The notes under the pieces were generated by a model that made no database searches, was not told the origin of the DNA, and was given only the letters and a program-made list of their open reading frames with translations. Below, piece after piece: positions 45,862 to 53,429 of a stretch of 64,000 nt of DNA (its first letter is position 1; the number at the start of each line of letters is the position of its first letter). The stretch comes from Mycolicibacterium sp. MU0053 (GTDB taxonomy: Bacteria; Actinomycetota; Actinomycetes; Mycobacteriales; Mycobacteriaceae). Location: contig NZ_OY726397.1 of assembly GCF_963378095.1 (NCBI RefSeq), forward strand, positions 5,332,001 to 5,396,000. The letters are read 5' to 3'. A program made the position numbers and the translations under genes.

Positions 45862-46842
45862 GTGTCGACCAGGCGCGCAGCGGCGTTGACTGGCATGGTG
45901 CGCTCTACGGCGATCCGGCGGCGCAACACCGCCACGGCGCCCACGCCGGCGGTGTCGCCGCAACCGGTGGTCGAGCCGGTCAACAAGCTGACCGAGTTGG
46001 AGCGGCAGTTGGTTGTGGCGACGCTCACCAGCGACCGGTTCGTCGATCTGGCACCGTTTCAGATCTATGCCCAACTGCTCGACGAGGGCGTTTATCTGTG
46101 TTCGGTGTCCACGATGTACCGGGTGCTGCGCGAGAACAGGCAGGTCAAGGAGCGGCGCCGGCTGGCGCGCCATCCCGCCAAGGTGTGTCCGGAGTTGGTC
46201 GCGACCGCGCCGCAGCAGGTGTATTCCTGGGACATCACCAAGGTGCCCGGGCCGGTCAAGGGTGTCTATTTCGACGCGTACGTGATGATCGACATCTACT
46301 CCCGCTACATCGTCGGTGTCCACGTCCACGCTCGTGAATCCGGTGTTCTGGCCAAGGAACTCATCGAGCAGGTGTTCAAGGTGCACGGTGTGCCGCACGT
46401 GGTGCACGCGGATCGGGACACGTCGATGACCAGCAAGACCGTCGCGACGCTGCTCGCCGATCTCGAGGTCACCCGATCGCATTCGAGGCCTCGGGTGTCC
46501 AACGATAACCCGTTCTCGGAGTCGTTGTTCAAGACGTTGAAGTACGGGCCGGAGTTTCCCGAGCGCTTCGGCTCCCTGTCTGAGGCACGGCAATTCATGG
46601 ATGACTTCGCCCACTGGTACAACCACGAGCATCGTCATACCGGCATCGGTCTGCACACCCCCGCCAACGTGCACTTCGGGCTTGCCACCGACAAAGCCGC
46701 CGAGCGATGTGCCGTCCTGACCGACGCCCGTGCCCGACACCCACACCGCTTCAGCACCCACCGTGCGCCGAAGATCCTCGACCTGCCCGACACCGTCTGG
46801 ATCAACCCACCAGCCCAGGAGGCCGACACGACCGCCGCTTAA
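45862..46842 (+). CDS. IS3-family transposase OrfB
   Basis: 326 residues; the same frame is open upstream to about 45790 (ATEEALTEAYRSLLAVG), as needed for fusion with OrfA. rve core with Asp in VYSWDITKVPGPVKGVYFD, Asp in VVHADRDTSMTSKT, and Glu in SNDNPFSESLFKTLKYGPEF. Complete; likely active. Confidence 0.87.
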   Translation: MSTRRAAALTGMVRSTAIRRRNTATAPTPAVSPQPVVEPVNKLTELERQLVVATLTSDRFVDLAPFQIYAQLLDEGVYLCSVSTMYRVLRENRQVKERRRLARHPAKVCPELVATAPQQVYSWDITKVPGPVKGVYFDAYVMIDIYSRYIVGVHVHARESGVLAKELIEQVFKVHGVPHVVHADRDTSMTSKTVATLLADLEVTRSHSRPRVSNDNPFSESLFKTLKYGPEFPERFGSLSEARQFMDDFAHWYNHEHRHTGIGLHTPANVHFGLATDKAAERCAVLTDARARHPHRFSTHRAPKILDLPDTVWINPPAQEADTTAA

Positions 46843-47047
46843 CACCCGATGGACTCATCCGCCTTGACAAATTCCGTTTCAATCCGATCTGACCGACGTG
46901 AGCCGCACCGCGATAAGTGCCCAGTAGGCGCCATGTCGCAACTTGCCGGGGGCCGAGGACGTCACCACAACGTTCCGTTGGCGCCGCCGTCGCTGTCGGA
47001 ATTGCTCACAGCTCGATCAGCTATGACTACTAGGACCAAGGAGATTG

Positions 47048-47395
47048 ATGTCTGAGCAAGGCGCGCGAGGCGATGTCGCGACAACGGAAGCGACCGGCAG
47101 GCCCGGTAACGGTGATGTCCTGTGCCGCATCACTGTTCGGCTGGACCAGCAGGAGACATCTACTCGGGGACTTCCTGGCGAGACGTTGTTGGAAAGCGCG
47201 AGACGTGCGGGTTTGGAGCCGCCGGTCTCCTGTGAGGCGGGCAACTGCGGTACGTGTATGGCGCGGCTCACGGAAGGAAGAGCGACCATGCGGAACAATG
47301 ACGCACTTACCGTTGAGGAGGTAGCAGAGGGCTACGTCCTGACGTGTCAGGCAGTGCCGGAGGCCCCCTCGGTAACAGTTGATTACGATGCATGA
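47048..47395 (+). CDS. Plant-type [2Fe-2S] ferredoxin
   Basis: 115 residues from ATG 47048 (AAGGAG upstream). Cluster ligands in CEAGNCGTC with the fourth Cys in VLTCQAVP. Such ferredoxin domains serve as electron carriers or as C-terminal domains of phthalate dioxygenase reductases; here the domain stands alone. The N-terminal 20 residues are polar and low in complexity. It lies alone between an IS3 element and the convergent pca operon, so the original partner was probably lost. No partner oxygenase is adjacent. Confidence 0.8.
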   Translation: MSEQGARGDVATTEATGRPGNGDVLCRITVRLDQQETSTRGLPGETLLESARRAGLEPPVSCEAGNCGTCMARLTEGRATMRNNDALTVEEVAEGYVLTCQAVPEAPSVTVDYDA

Positions 47396-47453
47396 GCAAT
47401 GATTCGGGGCTGCCCCCGCAGAACTCACGGTTCGCCGACAACAGACAGGCTCA

Positions 47454-48608
47454 CTACACACCTCGGTCGTACTCGGCGAGCACCCTGTCAGCGATCCGAA
47501 ACGCGGTATTGGCATCTGGGACGCCACAGTAGATGGCGGCCTGTAGCAGCAGCTCTTTGATCTCGCCGTTGGTCAGGCCGTTTCGGCGGGCCGCGCGCAC
47601 ATGCATCGCTAGCTCTTCGTGGTGACCTCGGGCGACCAGTGCGGTCAGCGTGATCAACGACCGGCTGCGACGATCCAGGCCTTGCCGGCTCCAGATGGTG
47701 CCCCACGCGTAGCGGGTGATCAACTCCTGAAAATCTGTGGTGAATTCGGTGGTGGACGCGACAGCGCGATCGACGTGCGCGTCACCGAGCACCTGACGCC
47801 GAATCGCCATGCCCGCGTCGTAGTCGGTCGGGGCGCAAACGGCGAGGTGGCCTAAGATCAGGTCGCTGACCCGTTCGGGTGCCTCTGCAGGGGCCAGGTG
47901 CCCCACTTCGTCGAGCACCACCAGTCGGCCGTCCTTAACCCGGGATATCAAGTCCCGCAGACCCTCCGGAGGAGTAGCGACATCCTGTGCTCCCGCGACG
48001 GCGAGCAGGGGTGTGGTGATCTCACCGAGTCTGCCGGTCACGTCGAAGTCGGCGAGTGCCTCGCAGGCCGCGGCGTAGGATTCGGCATCGGTACGGCGCA
48101 GTGCGTCCAAGAGTGCTGTGGCCACCTCGGGTTGGCGGTCGACGAAACCGGGGGCAAACCACCGCGCCAGCGCGGTGCCGACCACCGGATCGGTACCACC
48201 TGCCCGTACCGTGGCGGCACGTGATCGCCAGTCCGCTGGCGTCCCGATTGCCGAGCCGGTGCACAGCAGTGCCGCCGAGAGCAGCCGCTCGGGAGCGTCC
48301 AGCAAGAGCTGCAGGCCTACTGCGCCGCCGAGGGAGTCGCCGGCGTAGTGGAACCGCTGTCGGCCGGCGTGGCGATCGGCAACCGCGAGCACCGCGGCGG
48401 CCAGCTCGGGCATCGAGAACCCCGCGGCCGGGGCGCTGTAGCCATGCCCGGGTAGATCCCAGCCGACGACGCGAAGGCGGCTGGTCAGGCGCTGGGCTGC
48501 TGAGGCCCAGAGCGTGACCGAGGAGGTCCCCAGTGACGGGCCCACGAGCAGCAGCTCCCCGTGTCGGGGGCCACCAAAGTCCGTGGTGGCAATCTGTGGG
48601 ACGGTCAT
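47454..48608 (-). CDS. pcaL: Fused beta-ketoadipate enol-lactonase / carboxymuconolactone decarboxylase
   Basis: 384 residues. N-terminal alpha/beta hydrolase (PcaD): nucleophile Ser92 in YAGDSLGGAVG, acid in AGAQDVATP, His in DEVGHLAPAEAP. C-terminal CMD domain (PcaC): SRSLITLTALVARGHHEELA and LLLQAAIYCGVPDANTAFR. The fusion carries out decarboxylation of 4-carboxymuconolactone and hydrolysis of the enol-lactone to beta-ketoadipate; PcaL fusions are usual in actinobacteria. Start ATG 48608 overlaps the pcaB stop by four bases. Convergent with the ferredoxin gene. pcaI/J/F for the last steps are not in the window. Confidence 0.9.
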   Translation of the reverse strand: MTVPQIATTDFGGPRHGELLLVGPSLGTSSVTLWASAAQRLTSRLRVVGWDLPGHGYSAPAAGFSMPELAAAVLAVADRHAGRQRFHYAGDSLGGAVGLQLLLDAPERLLSAALLCTGSAIGTPADWRSRAATVRAGGTDPVVGTALARWFAPGFVDRQPEVATALLDALRRTDAESYAAACEALADFDVTGRLGEITTPLLAVAGAQDVATPPEGLRDLISRVKDGRLVVLDEVGHLAPAEAPERVSDLILGHLAVCAPTDYDAGMAIRRQVLGDAHVDRAVASTTEFTTDFQELITRYAWGTIWSRQGLDRRSRSLITLTALVARGHHEELAMHVRAARRNGLTNGEIKELLLQAAIYCGVPDANTAFRIADRVLAEYDRGV

Positions 48609-49652
48609 ACGGCTCCATCGAGGTGGCGGTGTGCCCGCTGTAGCGCGGCCTGGACGAGGTGCTCGGACGCACCGGTGTAATCGGGACCGGCAGGGCGGCC
48701 GGTCAGAGTTGCCATGGTGCGCTGCTCGCCGAGCAGGTCGCCCGCGGTGTCCAAATTCGCTGCGGCCCGCTCGGTGTCGATGCCCAGTCCGGCCAGTAGC
48801 TCGCCGGTGTGGGACGCGGCGACGACGGTGCGTCGGGTCAGGGTGCGCAAGGCCGACCATTCGGCGTGCCAGCCGCCGTCGGCGCGCTCGTCGACACTGG
48901 CTGCCGATGCGGAATGGAGGATGGCGGCCAGATGGGGCGCCGTGATCGCAGTGCGGCGGATGAGAACCGACAGCACCGGATTGTCCTTGTGCGGCATCGT
49001 GGACGATCCCCCGCCGTTCCCCTCGGCGAATTCGCCGATCTCGCGCCGACTGCCGGTCGCGGTGTCGGCTGCGATGTGTCCCCAGGCGTCACAGCAGGTG
49101 ACAAGGGCGTCCCCGGTTCTGGTGACGATCGAGCGTGTGCTGTGCCACGGCGCCGAGGACCCCGGTCAGCCAGCTGGCGGTTTTGGCTCCCACTGTGCTC
49201 GGCAGGGCGGGCTGGGTGAGGGTGCGGGCCAACATCGGGGTGAGCCGGTACCGGGCGGTGAGCTCGGTCAGCACCCCGATCTGCCGGTCGAGTTCAGTGC
49301 GGATGTGCGCGAGTGCGTCGCGCAGGCAGAGGATCAGTGCAGTGTCCAGCACGTCCTGGCTCGTCAGGCCCCGGTGCAACCACTGCGCGACAGGATCGCC
49401 GGTGCGCGTCCGCAACAGCTTCACCAGGCCGGTGACCGGGTTTCCGCTGTCCTCGGCGCCTGCGGCCAGCGGTTCCACGTCGGCGCTACCGATGAACCCC
49501 GACAAGTCGGTCTCTGCTTCCATTGGGGCTACCTGCGCTTCGACGAGCGCAGCCAGCCACGTGGTTTCCACCGAAACCATCGCTCGCAGGAATGCTGCCC
49601 CGGAGAAGAGGTCTCCGGCGCGGTGATCGCCCGGCCAGAAGGGGTCGGTCAA
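48605..49652 (-). pseudogene. pcaB: 3-Carboxy-cis,cis-muconate cycloisomerase, internal deletion and frameshift
   Basis: The first frame (ATG 49652, overlapping pcaG) runs normally from FWPGDHRAGDLFSGAAFL to LTGVLGAVAQHTL and then stops at 49089. The second frame takes up at about 49115 with TGDALVTCCDAWGHIAADTA then GEFAEGNGGGSSTMPHKDNP (the fumarase/aspartase signature SS-x-MPxKxNP) and runs to the usual end at 48605. Roughly 60-80 residues of the central helical domain, including conserved active-site residues between these points, are missing and the frame changes. The enzyme should be inactive, which would block 3-carboxymuconate cycloisomerisation unless another copy exists. Confidence 0.85.
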
Positions 49653-50218
49653 CGCCCTGGTCCGGAGTACTGCAAGAACACTGTCTCCTCGGCTTCGTGG
49701 TCGCCCTGCAGCCTGATGTCGAAACGAAAGCCGTGCTCATCAGGGATCGCGATCAGCGTTTGGCGGCGGGCTGCAGGCAGTGCGGCCAGTAACTTGTCCC
49801 TGCCGAGCTGGCAGCCGGGTAGGTATGCGCGGGTGAACAGCCGGTTCAGCAGGCCGCGCGCGAATACCGTCACAGCGAAGAACGGTACCGAACCCGGTCC
49901 GATGGCACCGGGCGTCACCGTGGTGAAACTGTAGTGCCCACCGGGGTCTGTGCTGGCCCGCCCCCACCCGGTGAAGGTCCAGCCGTCGCGGCCGAGCGAT
50001 CCCGGCGCCTTCTGCAGGACGCCCTCGGCGTCCGCCTGCGAGATCTCCAGCAGTGCGTCGGGTACCGGCGCGCCCTCGCCGTCGGTGACCCGCCCGTGTA
50101 ACTGGATCGCACCTGGGTACCCGGGTGGCACGAGTTCGTGGGCTTCCCCGACCTGGAGCGCGAAGCCGAAGAATGGGCCGACGGTCTGACCCGGGGTCGC
50201 GGTCAACACGGTGCTCAT
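49649..50218 (-). CDS. pcaG: Protocatechuate 3,4-dioxygenase alpha subunit, copy 2
   Basis: 189 residues: TPGQTVGPFFGFALQVGEAH, DALLEISQADAEG, FTGWGRASTDPGGHY and FARGLLNRLFTRAYLPG. Same length and plan as copy 1 but with many substitutions (for example EISQA for the usual EIWQA). Overlaps pcaH upstream and pcaB downstream by four bases each. Here, unlike copy 1, it is followed by pcaB and pcaL. Confidence 0.92.
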   Translation of the reverse strand: MSTVLTATPGQTVGPFFGFALQVGEAHELVPPGYPGAIQLHGRVTDGEGAPVPDALLEISQADAEGVLQKAPGSLGRDGWTFTGWGRASTDPGGHYSFTTVTPGAIGPGSVPFFAVTVFARGLLNRLFTRAYLPGCQLGRDKLLAALPAARRQTLIAIPDEHGFRFDIRLQGDHEAEETVFLQYSGPGR

Positions 50219-51003
50219 CGAGTCTCCATCGGAGTGCTGGTGCTACCGGTCAGGACTATGTCCCACCGGTAGCCTGTGGACCACTCGTGGGAGGTGACGC
50301 CGTGGTCGTAGGCGGCCACGAGGCGGTCACGCGCCTTCTGGTCGGTGATCGACTGATAAATGGGGTCCAGCCCGAACAACGGGTCGCCCGGGAAGTACAT
50401 CTGGGTGACCATCCGCTGGGTGAATTCGTTGCCGAACAACGAGAAATGGATGTGCGCGGGCCGCCACGCATTGTGGTGGTTGCGCCACGGGTAGGGGCCG
50501 GGCTTGATGGTGGTGAAGCGGTAGACGCCGTCGTTGTCGGTCAGACACCGGCCGACGCCGGCGAAGTTCGGATCGATAGGGGCTGGATGCTGGTCGCGCT
50601 TGTGGACGTAGCGCCCGGCGGCGTTGGCCTGCCAGATCTCGACGAGTTGACGGCGCACCGCGCGGCCTTCTCCGTCCACGATCCGTCCCATCACCACGAT
50701 CCGTTCGCCGATCGGCGGGGCGTCCCGCTGGATAGTCAGATCTGATTCCAGCGAGTGCACATCGCGATCACCGAAGCAGGGCGCCCATAGTTCGACCCCC
50801 TCCGGGTCGGCACGGTAGAGCTCTTGGGTGGGGTGGCGGAGAATGCTGCTGCGATAGGGCGGGTAGTCCAACCGGGGTTGGGTTTCCTCGACCCCGGCAC
50901 GCTGGTAGCTCTCGGAGATCTCCGAGATCTCCGAGATCTCGGCGCTGATCTCGGCCTGACTGGCAGATGCGCTGTCCGGGTTGGTGTCGACAGGTGCTGT
51001 CAT
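50215..51003 (-). CDS. pcaH: Protocatechuate 3,4-dioxygenase beta subunit, copy 2
   Basis: 262 residues from ATG 51003. Fe(III) site Tyr in KPGPYPWRNHHNAWRP and His-x-His in AHIHFSLFG; second Tyr upstream in the same domain. Cleaves the protocatechuate made by the adjacent pht operon. The N-terminus carries an (EIS)n run, EISAEISEISEISES, encoded by a nine-base tandem repeat absent from copy 1. Divergent from the IclR gene at 51078. Confidence 0.92.
   Translation of the reverse strand: MTAPVDTNPDSASASQAEISAEISEISEISESYQRAGVEETQPRLDYPPYRSSILRHPTQELYRADPEGVELWAPCFGDRDVHSLESDLTIQRDAPPIGERIVVMGRIVDGEGRAVRRQLVEIWQANAAGRYVHKRDQHPAPIDPNFAGVGRCLTDNDGVYRFTTIKPGPYPWRNHHNAWRPAHIHFSLFGNEFTQRMVTQMYFPGDPLFGLDPIYQSITDQKARDRLVAAYDHGVTSHEWSTGYRWDIVLTGSTSTPMETR
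50911..50940. repeat. Nine-base tandem repeat inside pcaH copy 2
   Basis: Repeats of CTCCGAGAT (first unit CTCGGAGAT) lie head to tail and encode repeated Glu-Ile-Ser near residue 25. Slippage here would change the length of the N-terminal arm without changing frame. Confidence 0.85.
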
Positions 51004-51048
51004 GGTTGGCACGGTAGCCGCCCGCGGCCGTTCGATTGAAGGATAGAA

Positions 51049-51063
51049 TTTCACTCAGCGGAA
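51049..51063. promoter_or_regulatory. Imperfect palindrome in second pcaR/pcaH region, operator candidate
   Basis: TTTCACTCAGCGGAA, 13 of 15 bases as the perfect palindrome at 26370-26384 and in the same position relative to the IclR start. The two changed positions lie opposite each other in the arms and weaken the symmetry. Confidence 0.5.
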
Positions 51064-51077
51064 AAGGTGGGACATTT

Positions 51078-51827
51078 GTGGCGGGCAACGTTTCGACTCC
51101 GGGCGCTACCGTGGCTTCCAGATTGCTGGCGATTCTGGCTGCTTTCGACGAGCGGCACCGGGTGCTGACCCTGACCGATCTGGCCCGGCGGACAGATGTT
51201 CCGGTGCCCACGGCGCACCGTCTGGTCGGCGAGCTCGTCGCCGGAAAGGCGCTGCAGCGGCTCGACGACGGTCGCTACGCCATCGGACCGCTGCTGTGGG
51301 AGGTCGGTCTGCTCGCCCCGGTATCGGGTCCGCTGCGGCAGCTCGCAGAGCCCTACCTGCACGATGTCTATGCCGCCACCAAGGCGACGGTGCATCTCGC
51401 CGTACGCGATGGCGACGAGGTGCTCTTCCTGCACCGGATGCGGGGCCTGGCCTCGTTGCCGATCGTGAGCTCAGTGGGGAGCCGCCTGCCGATGCACGCG
51501 ACCGGTGTCGGAAAAGTACTCCTGGCCTACGCGCCCGTAGACGTCCAGGCACGCGTGCTCGCCGATCTGACCCGGATCACCCCGCACACCGTCACCCAGC
51601 CGCAGGTGCTGTGGTCTCAGCTCGAACGCGTCCGCCGGGACGGCGTGGCGACCACGAGCGAGGAAATGTCGTTGGGGGCGTGCTCGTTGGCCGTACCGGT
51701 GAGGCGCTCGTCCGACGGTCAAGTGGTGGCGGCGATCGGCATGGTGCTGCCCTCTCTCAGGCGTGACCGCCAGCGTCTGCAGGGGGCACTGCAGGTGGCC
51801 GCCGGAGGCATTGGTCGCAGGCTCTGA
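51078..51827 (+). CDS. pcaR: IclR-family regulator of pca genes (PcaR-like), copy 2
   Basis: About 249 residues from GTG 51078 (AAAAGGTGGG upstream); a TTG at 51036 is possible but would cover the operator-like sequence. HTH LTLTDLARRTDVPVPTAHRL and IclR effector domain TVHLAVRDGDEVLFLHRMRG, LPMHATGVGKVLLAYAP, SLGACSLAVPV. Divergent from pcaHGBL; in Streptomyces and relatives such IclR proteins control pca genes in response to protocatechuate or beta-ketoadipate. Paralogue of 25609-26358. Confidence 0.85.
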   Translation: MAGNVSTPGATVASRLLAILAAFDERHRVLTLTDLARRTDVPVPTAHRLVGELVAGKALQRLDDGRYAIGPLLWEVGLLAPVSGPLRQLAEPYLHDVYAATKATVHLAVRDGDEVLFLHRMRGLASLPIVSSVGSRLPMHATGVGKVLLAYAPVDVQARVLADLTRITPHTVTQPQVLWSQLERVRRDGVATTSEEMSLGACSLAVPVRRSSDGQVVAAIGMVLPSLRRDRQRLQGALQVAAGGIGRRL

Positions 51828-51888
51828 CCGGCCGCGTTGCGGGGGCCGTTCGGACTAGTATCTCTGTTGTGCAGAAAAGGTGGTCGGC

Positions 51889-52674
51889 ATGAGCGACGCA
51901 TCCGGTCCTGCCGCAGATCCTCCGGTGCCGCAGTATCCGATCGAATCGGTGGACAAGGCGCTCTAGTCCTGTTGCTGACCGATCGGCCGGAGATCCGGCT
52001 GAGCGAGGCTGCGCGGTACCTCGGTGTCGCGTCCTCGACAGCACATCGGCTTCTGGCAATGCTGCAGTACCGCGGATTCGTGCGTCAGGACTCGTCGTCG
52101 AAGATCTTCCGGGCAGGTCCCGCTCTGATGGGCTTGGCGTTCGCCGTGTTCGGACGCATCGATGTCGAGGACGCCGCCAAGCCGGTGTTGCACCGCCTCA
52201 GTGAGCAGCTCAACGAGTCGGTTCACGTGGGGATGCTCGACGGTGCGAATGTGCGGTTCATCGCTGCCGTCGAAGGTCCTACGGCCGTTCGGGTGGCGTC
52301 CCGACTCGGGCGAACGATGCCCGCGCACTGCACCTCGACAGGGAAAGTGCTGCTCGCCGAGCTATCCGAGGCTGAACTCGACAACGTCTATCCGCGTGAG
52401 GATCTGGACCGAATCACTGAGCACTCGATAGGACGTCGCACTGAACTGGACCTCGAGCTCGCCCGTGTCCGCGAGCGGGGGATACGCCGTCAACAGGGAG
52501 GAAAGCGAGGAGGGAGTGACGTTGTTGGCGGTCCCGATCTCCACTCCAGCGCCCGGTCTGCGACTGGCCTTGAATGCCGCCGCGCCCGTGCACCGGTTGA
52601 CGGCGTCGATGTATCCGGAGGTGGTATCCACATTGGCCGATGCTGCGGCAGAGATCGGCCGACGGCTCGTCTGA
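51889..52674 (+). pseudogene. phtR: IclR-family regulator (PhtR-like) with two frameshifts
   Basis: ATG 51889 starts MSDASGPAADPPVPQYPIES VDKAL then meets TAG at 51964. The protein continues in another frame VLLLTDRPEIRLSEAARYLG V (HTH), ESVHVGMLDGANVRFIAAVE, LPRTMPAHCTSTGKVLLAEL-like segment. Near 52477, in a run of five G, an extra base moves it again, and the true C-terminus YAVNREESEEGVTLLAVPIS TPAP to LADAAAEIGRRLV is in the third frame. One base added at about 51962 and one removed at about 52478 would restore one normal IclR protein. It is convergent with the phthalate operon, where phtR is usually found. Real decay or sequencing error. Confidence 0.75.
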
Positions 52675-52694
52675 GTGGACGCTGGGAGTCCGAA

Positions 52695-53429
52695 CTACGA
52701 GCCCAGCTGCGCCATCTCGAACTTCCAGGCGGCGTCGGTGTTGAATTTCGCTCCGAGGTCGGGCAGATCATCCCAGTCCGCGTCGTCGATGTCGCGAGGG
52801 GTGCCACCCGCGGCCACTATCCGCATCGACATGCGAGCGAGCTGGTCGACGCTGATCGCCTGCAAGACTGCCTGCTGAACCGTCTCTGCGGCACTGACGA
52901 TTCCGTGACCGCGGCAGATGGCCACGGGGTGATCGCCCATCGCGGCCACCATCTCCCTGGCGAGACGGGCATCGCGGATCAAGACCGCCCGTTCATACAC
53001 CGGCACCCCCGCTCGCGCCATCCAGGCCCCCGGGATGTCGAATGCGCCGTAGATCGGCCGAATGGTGATGCCGGCGAGGCTCGCCGCGACGACCTCGGGT
53101 GGGTGCAGATGTGCCACGGCCTGGTTTTGCGGCTTGGCCCGCAGGCATTCGGAATGGATGGGCAGCTCGTTGGGCACCCGGTAGCCGTCGAGTTCTCCTG
53201 CTGCGCCGGCTGATCCGTCGAAGTGGACGAGCCGGATGTCCGAGCTCTCGGTGAAGGCGACCCCGCGGTCACCGTCGCTGCGGCACCGCACCAGCATGAG
53301 ATCGTCGCCGATGCGCAGGCTGACATGGCCGAGAATTCCGTCGACCAGCCCACGTGCGGCAGCCACCCGACAGGCATCGGCCACCAATTGGCGTTCTTCG
53401 TGCAGGTGGCCTGCGAATGGCACGGTCAC
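52695..53429 (-). CDS. phtC: 3,4-Dihydroxyphthalate decarboxylase (class II aldolase family)
   Basis: 244 residues, class II aldolase/adducin fold. Metal ligands are seen in AHLHPPEVV and CRGHGIVSA. In phthalate operons of actinobacteria the protein of this family removes CO2 from 3,4-dihydroxyphthalate to give protocatechuate; a related protein (CmtD) acts in cumate catabolism. Position at the end of phtAa-Ab-B-Ac-Ad supports phtC. Four-base overlap with the reductase gene. Confidence 0.82.
   Translation of the reverse strand: MTVPFAGHLHEERQLVADACRVAAARGLVDGILGHVSLRIGDDLMLVRCRSDGDRGVAFTESSDIRLVHFDGSAGAAGELDGYRVPNELPIHSECLRAKPQNQAVAHLHPPEVVAASLAGITIRPIYGAFDIPGAWMARAGVPVYERAVLIRDARLAREMVAAMGDHPVAICRGHGIVSAAETVQQAVLQAISVDQLARMSMRIVAAGGTPRDIDDADWDDLPDLGAKFNTDAAWKFEMAQLGS

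Larger units (their letters stand above)
45335..46857 (+). mobile_element. IS3-family element with intact orfA and orfB
   Basis: Ends proposed from a short inverted pair, TGAGTCCAGTGG at 45335 and TGAGTCCATCGG on the reverse strand from 46857 (10 of 12 identical), giving 1523 bp. Flanking triplets do not match, so ends are tentative. Both transposase frames are open. It separates the upper-pathway operon from the pca/pht operons. Confidence 0.7.

Noticed and set aside
51837..53213. Single long IclR reading frame of 458 residues
   Set aside because: Only its middle is IclR-like; start and end belong to other frames, and the last third is antisense to phtC.
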